Shown here: piece by piece, positions 35,885 to 46,900 of the stretch
How the letters are laid out: each line of letters starts with the position of its first letter
How positions within the stretch are numbered: position 1 is the stretch's first letter
Assembly (NCBI RefSeq): GCF_034190915.1
Contig: NW_026947491.1
Location: 24,120,101-24,184,100, forward strand
Length of the DNA stretch: 64,000 nucleotides
Origin: Cavia porcellus
Taxonomy: Eukaryota > Chordata > Mammalia > Rodentia > Caviidae
Reading direction: 5' to 3'
The notes under the pieces: model-generated
What the model saw: only the letters and a program-made list of their open reading frames with translations
Told to the model about the DNA's origin: nothing
Databases searched by the model: none
Position numbers and translations under genes: made by a program

Positions 35885-36304
35885 TCCTTTTGATTTGACT
35901 GACTCTGTTCTGTTATGTCACATTTGGTTTTACTCTCTTAAAAAAAAAAGTAATAAGAACTGTGGGAGTAATAAAACCCAAAATGTGTAATTGCCATTGT
36001 ACAAAAGAAAGGAAAAGAAAGTGCTGTAAAGAATATAACTGCATATATATTTAAGTGTATAAGATAGATAACCATATTACTGAGTTTTGTTGGATCATTG
36101 AACAAAACTGTTTGCAGTCTCAGTGTTTGAAAGTCCACTTTATATGCTTTAATTTTGTAACTTGAACAACTATTTCTAAGATAACAATATGTAATCTATT
36201 AACTAGTGATTTCCTATTGTTTATTTTTTCTGAAATTCTGTATAACTTGTACCCTTTTTCTGTTTTTCTTTTTTTCTCCTTAAATAAATAAAAAAAAGTA
36301 AAAA
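35885..36304 (+). mobile_element. 5'-truncated HAL1-like insertion inside L1B ORF1
   Basis: It is the same 3' module as at 13135-13445 and 16682-17054 (aagtaataagaactgtggga; ataactgcatatatatttaa; acaatatgtaatctattaac; ccttaaataaataaaaaaaa). A perfect 15-bp duplication aaaatggatggagaa flanks it (35870-35884 and 36305-36319), and ORF1 continues on both sides. It was therefore still mobile after L1B inserted. Confidence 0.95.
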
Positions 36305-36479
36305 AAAATGGATGGAGAAATAAGATACTTTCATGACAAAGAACAGCTGAAGAACTTCATGATCACCAAGCCAACCCTGCAAAGAATACTGAAAGACAGT
36401 TTAGATACACTTAGGAAAAAACCACTAAGCAAAGCAGACAAACAGAATGGAAAGATAAAGATGCAAGAGTAGAAAGATA

Positions 36480-37161
36480 ACATGTCAACAATAAACATAT
36501 ATATATAATAGTTATAACCATTAATGTAAATGGTCTCAATTCAAAAATTAAAAGAAACAGACTGGAAGAATGGATCAAGAAACAACATCCAACCATATGC
36601 TGTTTACAAGAAACCCATCTAACCTAAAAGGTACTCACAGACTGAAAGTCAAAGGATGGAAAAGAATACTTCATGCAACAGGAACCCTCCCCACCAAAAG
36701 CGGGGGTAGCAATTCTGTTTGCAGACAATGTGAACTTCAAACCAGGAATGATCAGAAGAGATAAAGAAGGTCATCACATACTGGTTAGGGGAGAAGTTCA
36801 AGAAAAAGAAATAACAATCTTAAATATATATGCACCAAATTCCAGAGCACCCAGTTATATAGAGCAAGTTTTAATAGAAATGAAAAACCAAATTAGCAAT
36901 AACCCAAGTATAACAGAAGACCTAAACACACCATTGCCACCACGGGACAGATCAACCAAACAGAAAATCAGCAAAGAAATAACAGAACTGAATCACACCT
37001 ACGAACAAATGGATTTGGTAGACATATATAGAGTGTTCCATCAAACAACATCAGAATACACATTCTTCTCAGCAGTACATGGGACATTCTCTAAAATAGA
37101 CCACATACAAACCCACAGAACATATTTAAATAAATGTAGAAGAGTTGAAATTATCCCATGA
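36480..37161 (+). pseudogene. L1B ORF2, apurinic/apyrimidinic-like endonuclease domain
   Basis: The N-terminus reads as ITINVNGLNSKIKRNRLEEW then WIKKQHPTICCLQETHL (metal-binding E in Q-E-T-H). After a frame change the open part (36673-37161) has GVAILFADNVNFKPG, ITILNIYAPNSRAPSY, and TFFSAVHGTFSKIDHIQTHR. A TGA at 37159-37161 interrupts it just before L-D-H-S (family S-D-H). The Ser-to-Leu change and the stop make it non-functional. Confidence 0.88.
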
Positions 37162-38067
37162 ATGTTATTGGATCATAGTGCCATGAAACTAAAAATTAAT
37201 GATAAAAGAAACTGCAAAAATCCCACAAACACATGGAAATTGAATAACACACTCTTGAGCAACCAGTGGGTCACAGGGGAAATTAAAGAAGAAGCTAAAC
37301 AATACCTACAAGCAAATGAAAATATAAATACAACTTACTGGAATCTGTGGGATGCTATGAAAGCTGTCCTCAGAAGGAAATTTATTGCACTGAGTTCCCA
37401 CATCAGGAAAACAGAAATACAAATAAATAACCTAATGTTACAACTCAAACATCTAGAAAAAGATCAAGTCAAACCCAAAGCCAAAAGAAGGGAAGAAATT
37501 ATAAAAATCAGAGCAGAAATTTGTGCAATAGAGACTAAGAAAACAATCCAAAGAATCAATGAATCTGGGGCTGGGGATTTAGCTCAGCAGCATAAGTGTA
37601 TGCCGTGCAAGCAGGCGGTCATGAGTTCGATCCCCGGTACCGATAAAAAGGAAAAAGACAAAAAAAAAAAAAAAAAAAGAATCAATGAATCAAAGAGTTG
37701 GTTCTTTGAAAGAATAAATAAAATTGATAAGCCACTAGCCAACCTTATTTTAAAAAGGGAAGAAAAAGCTCAAATTCATGCAATAAGGAATGAAAAAGGT
37801 GAAATCACTACAGACTCTATAGAAATACAGGAGATCATCAACACCTATTTCAAAAACCTCTACTCTTATAGGTTTAATAACACAGAAGAAATAGACAGAT
37901 TCCTAGAAACATATGAAGTACCAAAGCTGGGTCAAGAAGATGTAAAACTGCTGAATAACACAATTTGTATTAATGAAATTGAAAATGTAATTAAGTCCTT
38001 ACCTACAAAGAAGAGCCCAGCCCAGACAGATTCACTGCAGAATTCTATAAGAAATACAAAGATTTAA
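37162..38067 (+). pseudogene. L1B ORF2 middle segment, open through an inserted SINE
   Basis: A 301-codon open frame from DHSAMKLKIN to SLPTKKSPA at the start of the RT domain. Residues about 135-177 come from the ID SINE and its target duplication, which together add 126 nt (42 codons), so the frame is kept. Either side is ordinary L1 ORF2 (NTWKLNNTLLSNQWVTGEIK; SWFFERINKIDKPLANLILK). A frameshift follows near 38060. Confidence 0.9.
37566..37675 (+). mobile_element. Young ID-like SINE inside L1B ORF2
   Basis: ggggctggggatttagctca (A box), a gccgtgcaagcaggcggtca loop, gagttcgatccccggtaccg (B box), then an A-rich tail. A perfect 16-bp duplication aaagaatcaatgaatc is at 37550-37565 and 37676-37691. 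It is nearly the same sequence as the 1385-1468 SINE. Confidence 0.96.
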
Positions 38068-39441
38068 CGTTGACACCCCTCAAACTCGTCAATGGAATAG
38101 AAAGGGAAGCAATCCTTCCTAAGTCATTCCTGGAATCAAATATTACTCTAGTACCAAAACCTAAGAAAGACCCAACTGAAAAAGAGAGCTATAGGCCAAT
38201 CTTCCTAATGAACATGGAAGCAAAAATTCTCAATAAAATATTGGCAAATAGGATGCAGTAAATCATCAAGAAGATTATACACCATGACCAAGTGGGATTC
38301 ATCCCAGACATGAAGGGATGGTTCAACATATGTAAATCAATAAATGTAATCTACCATATCAATAAAGCCAAAAGTAAGAATCACATGATCATTTCTATAG
38401 ATGCAGAAAAAGCTTTAGATAAGGTCTAACATTCATTCATGATAAGAACCTTACAGAAAATTGGAATCGATGATCTTTACCTCAATCTGATAAAGCCGTC
38501 TATGACAAACCAACATCCAGTGTCACATTAAATGGCCAAAATTGAAGGCCTTTTCCTTAAAATCAGGCACAAGACAAGGATGTCCCTTATCACCTCTCCT
38601 ATTCAATATAGTACTGGAAATACTAGCCAGAGCAATTAGACAAGAGAGAGAAAGAAAAGGGGTAAAGATAGGAAAAGAGGAAGTTATATTATCATTATTT
38701 GTGGATGACATGATACTGTACATAGAAGACCACCAAAACTCCATTGAAAGACTCCTAGATACAATAAATAAATTCAGCGATGTAGCTGGATACAAAATCA
38801 GTGCTCAAAAATCAATAGCATTTCTATACACTAACAACAAAATCACAGAGAGAGAAATAAGGGAAGCCACACTCTTCACACTAGCAACCAAAAAATGAAA
38901 TATTTAGGAATTATTCTCATGAAAGAAGTGAAAGATCTATATAGGGAAAATTATAACACACTGAAAAAGAAAATTGAAGACAATCTCAGAAAATGGAAAG
39001 ACATCCCTTGCTCATGGATACAAAGAATAAATATTGTGAAAATGACCATTCTCCCAAAACTGTTAATATAGATTCAATGCAGTACCAATAAAAATACCAT
39101 CAACATACCTCATAGATCTAGAGAAATCACTCCTAAAGTACATCTGGAACCAGAAGAGACCTAGAATAGTGAAGACAATTCTAAGCAGCAAAAGGAAGGC
39201 AGGAGGCATCACATTCCCTGACTTGAAATTATACTACAAAGCAACAGTAGTAAAATCAACATGGTACTGGAATAAAAACAGAGCCGAAGATCAATGGAAT
39301 AGATTAGAAGATACAATCACAGCTACAAACACACTCAACCACCTTATCTTTGATAAAGGGGCCAAACATGTTCACTGGATGAATGACAGCCTCTTTAATG
39401 AATGGTGTTGGAAAAACTGGCTCTCCATATGCCAAAACTAA
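38068..39441 (+). pseudogene. L1B ORF2, reverse transcriptase and C-terminal remnants
   Basis: RT pieces: [20 protein letters not shown] (38070-38261), [20 protein letters not shown] and [18 protein letters not shown] (38542-38898). The catalytic box is F-V-D-D-M where L1 normally has F/Y-A-D-D-M. A C-terminal piece, [20 protein letters not shown], lies at 39169-39441. Stops and frameshifts separate all pieces. Confidence 0.9.
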
Positions 39442-41011
39442 AATTAGACCTGTGCCTATCACCATGTACTAAATTAAAATCGAAATGGATCAAAGATCTG
39501 AATACTAAAGCACAAACACTAAATCTATTGGAAGACAAATTGGGTAAAAACTTTGAAGACATAGGGATAGGTAGAGAATTCATGAACAGGAATCAAAGCA
39601 CATGAGAAATACTTCCCAGAATCAATAATTGGGATCATGTCTCATTAAAAAGTTTCTGCATGTCAAAAGAAATCTCCAGCATAGTGAAAAGAAAACCCAC
39701 AAACTGGAAAAAAAAATCTTAGTGAACTGTCTCTCAGACAAAGGACTTCTGTCTAAAACATTTTAAGAACTAAAAAAAAAATCAGACCCCCAAATTTCAA
39801 AGATCCAATCCAAAAATGGGCATCTGAGATGAATACACAATTCTCAGATGAAGAAATATAAATGGCAAATAAATACATGAAAAAATGTTTATTCTATAAG
39901 AAATTCTATAATTGCTCAGTAGAGAAATGCAAATTAAAACCACATTGAGATTCCATCTCACTCTAGAAAGAATGGCCAGGATCAAGAAAACTACCAATAA
40001 CAAATGCTGGAGAGGCTGTGGGGAAAAAGGAACTCTCCTGCACTGTTGGTAGGAGTGTAGATTGGTGCAACCATTGTGGACGTCAGTCTGGAGATTTCTC
40101 AAAAAGCTGGGATTGGAAGTCCCATTTGTTCCAGCTATTTCACTTCTAGGCATATTCCCAGAAGAACCGAAAACATCATACCACAGTTTTATATGTGCAC
40201 CCATGTTTATAGCAGCACAATTTGTAATAGCCAGATCTTAGAAACAACCTAAGTGTTCATCAACTGAGGAATGGATAAAAAGTTGTGGTATTTTTATACA
40301 ATGGAGTACTACTCAGTAATAAAGAATGATCACATTAAGATATTTATAAATAAATGGGTGCAACTTGAGACCATACTTATAAGCAAAATAAATCAAACTC
40401 ACATGTATAAATATGGATAGTTTCCTTAGTGTAAGAAATGGTAAGAATACATAAAAGTATTTGGTAATCATTATTCCTCATAATATTGCTTTGAAGCCTT
40501 ATAATGTTTTCATTTATTAGTTGGAATGGTTTTATTCTGGGTTGTTTGATTTTATTGTCTGTGATGGTATGAACAGCTATTTTGAAAAAAACAAGACATT
40601 ATCATAGCTAGTGCTGATTTAATATCATCTTGTTTTGAAGTCCCACCAAGCTTTTGTTCTTCTGTCTCTATCAGTTTTATCATGTTGTATCTTATTGGAT
40701 TTTATTAGGTTGTAGTATAAAGAAAATTTTTTATGAATAAGGAGATAATATAGTAACCATTGTTCATTTTCTGTTAGTTGATTCTAAATACCCTGTAATA
40801 CTTTCATTCTCTTGAAAGGTTTTACATTGCATTGTTATGTTTGGTGCTATAGTATATGAAAGTATACGCAAATATTTCAAGGAAAGTGACACTATGGTAG
40901 CTACTGTTGTGTCGGGTTGCCTTGTGGTGAAACACTATGTTGCTTAAATTGTTCTGTTCTGACCTATTTTGCTATGTCTTTTATTTTAATCTTTTTTTAA
41001 AATACAAAAAA

Positions 41012-41500
41012 GAAAACAGCCCAAATGTCCATCAACAGATGAATGGATAAAGAAGATATTTTTATTCAATGGAGTTCTACTCTGCCATAAAGAAGGATAA
41101 GCTTGAGACATTTACAGCTAAATGGATGCACCACGACACTATGTCAAGTGAAATAAATCAGACGCATGTTTAAGTACTGCATTGTTTCTCTGGTGTGAGA
41201 AATCAAAAGAATGAAAATGTGCAATAGATATTGGGAAATGGGAAGAACATATTGAAATGCGATGAGAAATACGATGAGGTATGGCCAGAGGAAGAAAGGG
41301 ACAAGAAAAAAAGGGGATAGAAAGAAACAATAGAAGCAGATCTTCTGTAAATAAGCAGCTGAAGAGGATTTGAAAGGAGGGAAGGCAAGAAAAAGGAGAA
41401 ACAAGATACAGTACACACAGGCACAGATTCCCTGTGATGAATGTTATCATTATGTATACCTAAAATGTAAAAGAAATCCCACATTCTGGTCTATAAAAAT
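41012..41500 (+). mobile_element. L1A 3' end, resumed after L1B
   Basis: cccaaatgtccatcaacaga, then ggataaagaagatattttta, ataaatcagacgcatgttta, continuing ORF2-end and 3'UTR sequence missing at 34606. The 3' limit is approximate. Confidence 0.8.
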
Positions 41501-41694
41501 GTACTTTTCATATGAACAACTCTTGAAGATTTGCTGTAACTTTATTTCAGCCTTAGAGTTTCAGATAGTGTTTTGTATAATGGTGGTTGTATGTTTCTAA
41601 GACATTCTAAACTGCTTGCTTTCTACACACTGAATATCAGCCTTAAACCTGAATATTCCTTAGGTGCAAACACCATGTGGAATAAATTTATAAG

Positions 41695-41782
41695 TGAAGC
41701 TAAACATATTTTGTACTGATACTCAAACTGAGGACCACACACTTGCCAGGCAGGTGCTGTGCGGTATCCCCAGCCCCACAGT
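41695..41782 (-). mobile_element. ID-like SINE
   Basis: tactgatactcaaactgagg (B box reversed), ccaggcaggtgctgtgcggt, atccccagcc (5' end reversed). Confidence 0.75.
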
Positions 41783-41829
41783 TCTCTTATTTACCTACTA
41801 ATATACATTTAAAATTCTAAAATGATAAG

Positions 41830-42262
41830 GTGTATCTTATTTTGAATGTTATGGTACATAAGTGAAAATATAAGTTGAATCCCAGCATGTTCCTCTCAGA
41901 AGCATAATCCTCGTGTGCCTGGTATATTTCACTTAACATCATGGTGTCGAGTGCGTCCATTTCCCTACAACTGCAGTGTTTGTATTTATGACACAATAGC
42001 ACTCCATTGTAGGTAAGTATCTTTGTCCATCACCTATTGATGGACACATCGGCTGCTTTAAAGATCGAGCTATTATGAAGTGTGCAGCTATAAACACGGG
42101 TGTGCACGGGTCACTGAAATGTGCTGTCTTTTAACTCTTTCAGGAAGAAACCTAGAAAGGAAATAGCTGGGTCATGGAATTTCTAATTTTAGTGTTTTTT
42201 TTTTTTTTTGAGAAAGCTCCATACTGATTTCTCCTATGTTAGAAATTCAAATTATAAACAAA
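41830..42262 (-). mobile_element. Old L1 3' end, antisense
   Basis: The reversed L1 tail signature tatttcacttaacatcatgg, gagtgcgtccatttccctac, tagcactccattgtaggtaa, cacctattgatggacacatc. Confidence 0.8.
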
Positions 42263-43410
42263 GAACAAAATAAAAGATGGATAATAATAGGCATAGGGTG
42301 GCAAATCCTCTCAAAGGGGGTGGAGATGGCGGGAGGAGGGAAGGCGGAAGGGAGGGATGGAAAAAGGAATAAAGTGTGTTCTGTTGGTACACCAGCTCCA
42401 CACTAGGGATGTAAACGTGGTGCACTACAACACTGCCAATAACAAGCAGTCCTGCCTATACCTTATACTAATCTCTCCTTATGTGTTTTTTGTATTCCCT
42501 TTAAAAAATATAGGTGGAGTTTTGGATCATTTCAGTTTCTCGTAGACAGCACTGAGTTATTTTGTATACACTGTGTTTCTTGTAATCGACCACTGGAGTG
42601 ACAGAATCTTAAAGACAGCCTTTTACTTTCTGCCCACTTCACAACGTCTAACAGTATAATAGATACTGAACAGAAAATTGGGCCTAAGAGCATCTTCCTG
42701 AACATGCACAGGCTTGACTCATAGGATTTTTGGTTGTTCTGTTCTCTTTTCTGTTGTGTCCTAAGTTTTAGACCGTTACAGGAAACAAATTCCCTAGAAG
42801 GAAACGCTTGGACAGATGCTCAGAGCGGGGGAGACTCCACACAGCATTGCACTCGGGCCTTGTTTGCATTCAGCAGACAAGGGCCTCAGGGCGCAGCAAG
42901 TGGGCCTCACCTCCGGAGGTTGTGAGGTTTTCAGTTGTCCTGTTTCCCACCTCTGTCTTTTTCTGGTCAGCCATAGCAGGCAGAATCCTGAAGTAGCACT
43001 TTCATGCTTCTTATCCTTCTCCTCAGTGAGAGCGAGAGCTCCCAGACTTTACACAGGCTGACATTATCGGGCCCTAATCCCCGACTAGCTTCTCTCCCTG
43101 CAGTTTGCTCCTGCCAACCTTCTGGACTGGTTCTTTCACTTTTCTCTTGACTTCACTCTCTTTTCCTGCCCTTCCCTTGTTCAAGGCAAATTACACATAT
43201 GTTATAAAATGATGTTTAGGTAAGTTTTTGAAGTAAAATATTGCTTAAAATACATTTGAAGTGGTTTTTCTCTAAAAACTAATATGTTAGAATATGTGTC
43301 CAGATGAACTTATTAAGCTTCAGAATGCATTCAAATAAAAGATGAAAAAGAAAAACAACTGCTTCATGTTCCTTCTCCTAGAAATTCTGAAGGCTGTAAT
43401 TTACCTCCTG
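42263..43410. other. Intergenic, between L1 remnant and PTHLH 3' end
   Basis: No supported gene. Overlapping short frames at 42734-43061 have no domain. Confidence 0.55.
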
Positions 43411-43417
43411 AGTCATG

Positions 43418-43900
43418 GTATAATTAGATTATATTTTATTAGACATCCTTTACAAATTTAAAATACTGCTATTTTTTACATGCACAGAAGAAAATCAGTT
43501 TGGATAATTATATTTAGGCATTAATTAAAATCAACCACAAAATAGACACTTCATTGTGTCATTTATCAACATACTTAAAATGTATATCTAAAGTGCATTA
43601 TGTTACAAAAAATATAGAAATTCAGCAGCACCAAGATACATTTACAAAATAAATACATCAGTTGACAAAATAAATTATGGTAAATGTGATAATAATAATT
43701 GGATTAGCCTTGGCAAAAAGAAAAAAAATATTCACAATGACCAATGTGCAGTTTCATAGAGCAACGAGGGGGGCAGTTTTATTCCACTGCATTTACAGTA
43801 TTTACAGACAATAAATATCTCTAATAGTTTCTATATGTTTCCTATTACAAAATCCTGTAATATGTCCTTGGAAGGTCTCTGCTGAAAATTTCAATGCCTC
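43418..43900 (-). other. PTHLH: PTHLH terminal exon: Arg-His-stop and AU-rich 3'UTR
   Basis: The acceptor on the minus strand is CTATTTGCAG (43910-43901). The exon opens G AGG CAT TGA, so splicing from CG| gives R-R-H-stop, the same C-terminus as the human 1-141 isoform; mouse ends T-H. The TGA is at 43893-43891. The roughly 470-nt 3'UTR contains several ATTTA/TTATTTA motifs (for example near 43832-43826, 43667-43640 and 43680), typical of the AU-rich destabilising elements known in PTHLH mRNA. It is strikingly similar to the human 3'UTR as I remember it. Cleavage is inferred shortly after the AATAAA at 43440. Confidence 0.9.
43435..43440 (-). terminator. PTHLH: PTHLH polyadenylation signal AATAAA
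   Basis: The minus strand reads AATAAAATATAATC. It is the most distal canonical hexamer in the terminal exon. An upstream GGAATAAAACTG (about 43781) could serve as an alternative weak site. Confidence 0.8.
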
Positions 43901-46900
43901 CTGCAAATAGAAGAAAAGGAAAAAAAGGTTAATTTGCTTACAAAGTTGAAGACATAAAATAAAGGACACAAATTAAGAAACACAAAATCACAGTGGGAAG
44001 AGAACCAGGAGACTGCTCACAAATCTCTAATTAGAGGCAGGAATCCTTTCTCTCCAGAACCTCCACCCCAGTGTGGGTCTTTAACCCAACTAAAGATCAG
44101 TGTGATGCAGAAAGGAAAAAGCCTATGTGTCTAACTGTGTCAGAAAAAACAAATCCTGTGAAAATTTCCCTAAGCTCTCAGCTGGTAAGTCTGGGAAGGG
44201 GCGAATCTGACAATTTGGCACATAGCTAGGTTGGGCATCTATCCACAGTGCACCTTGCTTAGAGTATTTCCCAGGGGGGAACTCGGTTTGTTGATTTTGT
44301 ACATGTGTTCATTCTTTCATTGACATAACAGAAAAGGCAGTGAAAGTGAGGAACTTTGGGTGCAGGATGGAAGGGTGTATGCTTCAGCAGAGGGTGTTTA
44401 TTTAATGACACATGACAAGACCCATCATTTCTTTAACTGTCCTTAAGCATTAATGCATTAAACTGTTACTGGATTTTAGTTTTCAAAGCAAAACTAGGAA
44501 TTGTCTCTCACTCTGTTGGTATTCTCAATGAATCCTGCATTTAGTAACTAGGAAAGTCTACTTTAAATGGAAGAATGCTAACAAGAAATTGATTTAAAGG
44601 TACAAAATAGAAGTATTTCATACCATCATATCTATTTTACTGTTCAGAAGAAGTTACCACTGGGATTGGCACCTTCCCCCAACTTATCTAAACAATGCAA
44701 TGATTGTTTTAAGATGGGTTGGCAGACTTCTCTTTCTCCTTCCTCTCTCTTTGGGACTAATCAACCATTTCTAAGGCAACAGTTACAGAATGGGGTCTAA
44801 CTGATTGTTTAACACTGAACTCCCCCTGAGTGTTGTGGGTAGAGTTTTATATGACAGACATATATAGATATGAGACCTACAAAAGGGCAGGTCTTTCCTT
44901 CCTTTCTTTCTTCCTTCTTTCCTTCCTCTCTCTCTCTCTCTCTCCCTTTCGTATTTCCTTCCTTAGATGGTGCTAGAGATGGAACTTAGGGGTTCACACA
45001 TGCTAAGTAATTTCTCTATCACTGAGCCACATACTTGGTCCCTTCTAAATGTTTTTTCTTTCTTTCCTTCCTTCCTTCCTTCCTTCCTTCCTTCCTTCCT
45101 TCCTTCCTTCCTTAAAATACATTCTTCCTTCCTTCCTTAAAATACTTCCTTCCTTCCTTCCTTCCTTCCTTCCTTGCTCCCCCCTCTCTGTTTTCTCTGT
45201 TTCTTTCTCTTTCTTTCCTTCTCCACCTGCTTTGGTAATTTTCACACAGAATCTTGTTAAGTTACCCAGGTTGGCCTAGAACCTGTGATCCATCTGGGTA
45301 GCTAAGATCACAGATATGCACCAGCACATAAGCAGAACAACTGGAATTCTGAAGTTTTACGCATAGTTTAAAGGAAGAAAAGCAAGCTGAGTATTTAGGA
45401 TGGTCTCACTGATGGTTTTGGTTGGAATGCTAAAAAAATGTTTAAAATTACTATTTTACAAATGTAGGTGGATGTGGGTAGATGTTATGAATAAAGTAAA
45501 AAGGGAAACTTCTAAATTCAATAATTCATGTACCACACTGACTTTAGTGAGTTGAGTTCCAGAATAGTAAGGAGGCAATGAAAAATATTTTGAGCATTAT
45601 TTTCTCAAAAAAGAAAAAAAAAAACGAGTAAAAGAACTAAAGAAAAGATCTGTCTGGATGGCTTGTTATCTTCCCTTCTGCACTGTGTTTTAACAAAGTC
45701 ATTTACAGAAGAGACAAATAAAGCATAACATGACCTAGAAATGTCTGTGTGCAATAGATGTAGGGGGTTTGACAATACTTTAGCTCTTCTGATTACTGAA
45801 AAGCTTTTTATATTTTTCAAAATCAATATTTACCAACTTAAACTGTATGATTTCTAATGAGTCTCACTGTACCTGGATATCTTACAGGCAACATCAAAAC
45901 TTTGAAGTGTAATCCCTAAAATTTAAAGTTATATATCTCCTGAAAAGCCATATGAGAGGAGACAATTTTACTTCTAAGAAAATCTATGTATAGTATAATA
46001 AAACTCATGGCTCTCACCCCATCAAGCCTTTCAGAGTTTCAGACTCTAATGTAGAGGGCTACAGAGGACATTAAGAAAGACCGGTGACTTATAAAACTTT
46101 AAAATGAAGGTTCTGAAGGTTTTACTTGGATTACAAAAGCCTGCATGGCCCCAAACATTCTCACCAACAGGCCCCTCACTCTCCCGCTGTCCTGTCCTCT
46201 ATCTCTCGCTGTCCTCTCCTCAGTTTCCTGCTGTCCACTCCTCTGCAGGGTCATGCTGGGAGGAGGCCCCCGTCTGGCTGCCGAGCTTTTTTTCTATGAC
46301 TGTCCCTCAAAAACAGGGAAGTAAAGGCAAAGCAGAGACGGCCTATTTTTTTCCGTGCTGGGTCTGGATTTGATTAGGCAACTGTCTAATTTTTACTAGA
46401 TGTACTTTAATTTAGGGGTCACATTGGGTCCAAGAACTGACCAGTGTTGATTTTTATTAATTTTCCAGGTACTTGAAGACCACTGCAAATCTTAAAGGAG
46501 CAAACCCCATAAAAATCAATTATACGTTTAAAAATAATTCTTATGTATAATGAACAAAAATAGGTTTTGACAATAAAGTAGGCTATGTTAGTTATAAATA
46601 TCCATGGTTAGGGTCCCACCTTAAAATATGCTAATTGCAGCAAAGCAGGACTGTGGGTGTCATTACATCCTGTAGACCCATGGGAGACTCACCAGGTGGG
46701 TCACTTGCTTTGCTGAAGAGTTCTCCAGTGCCATTTCTCATTGATCATTCGTTGTATTATGGATTCAATATAATTTCTAATTTATGTGCTATTTAATAAT
46801 GGGGACTTGTGATTTTAAAGAGAGAAATGCTGGTGAACAGATTCATTTTATGAAATCTATGTGTGCCAGTGTCAAAGAACTGAAGTAACAGAATTCTTTG

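Larger units (their letters stand above)
34607..41011 (+). mobile_element. L1B: near full-length L1 inserted into L1A
   Basis: The order is 5'UTR (34607-34950), ORF1 (start near 34953), ORF2 (about 36500-39620 in pieces, tail to about 40230), and a distinct 3'UTR to ctttttttaaaatac at 41005. The flanking duplication is short: gaaaacag at 34599-34606 and 41012-41019. L1A resumes at cccaaatgtccatcaacaga, exactly where its 3' sequence broke off. L1B carries a HAL1-like tail (35885-36304) and an ID SINE (37566-37675). Confidence 0.9.

Noticed and set aside
37566..37640. Possible tRNA-Ala gene
   Set aside because: A and B boxes are present but the element has an A-tail and a target duplication and cannot form an intact acceptor stem. 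It is a SINE.
45049..45279. Repetitive plus-strand frame (FLPS repeats)
   Set aside because: It is translation of (TTCC)n simple repeat.
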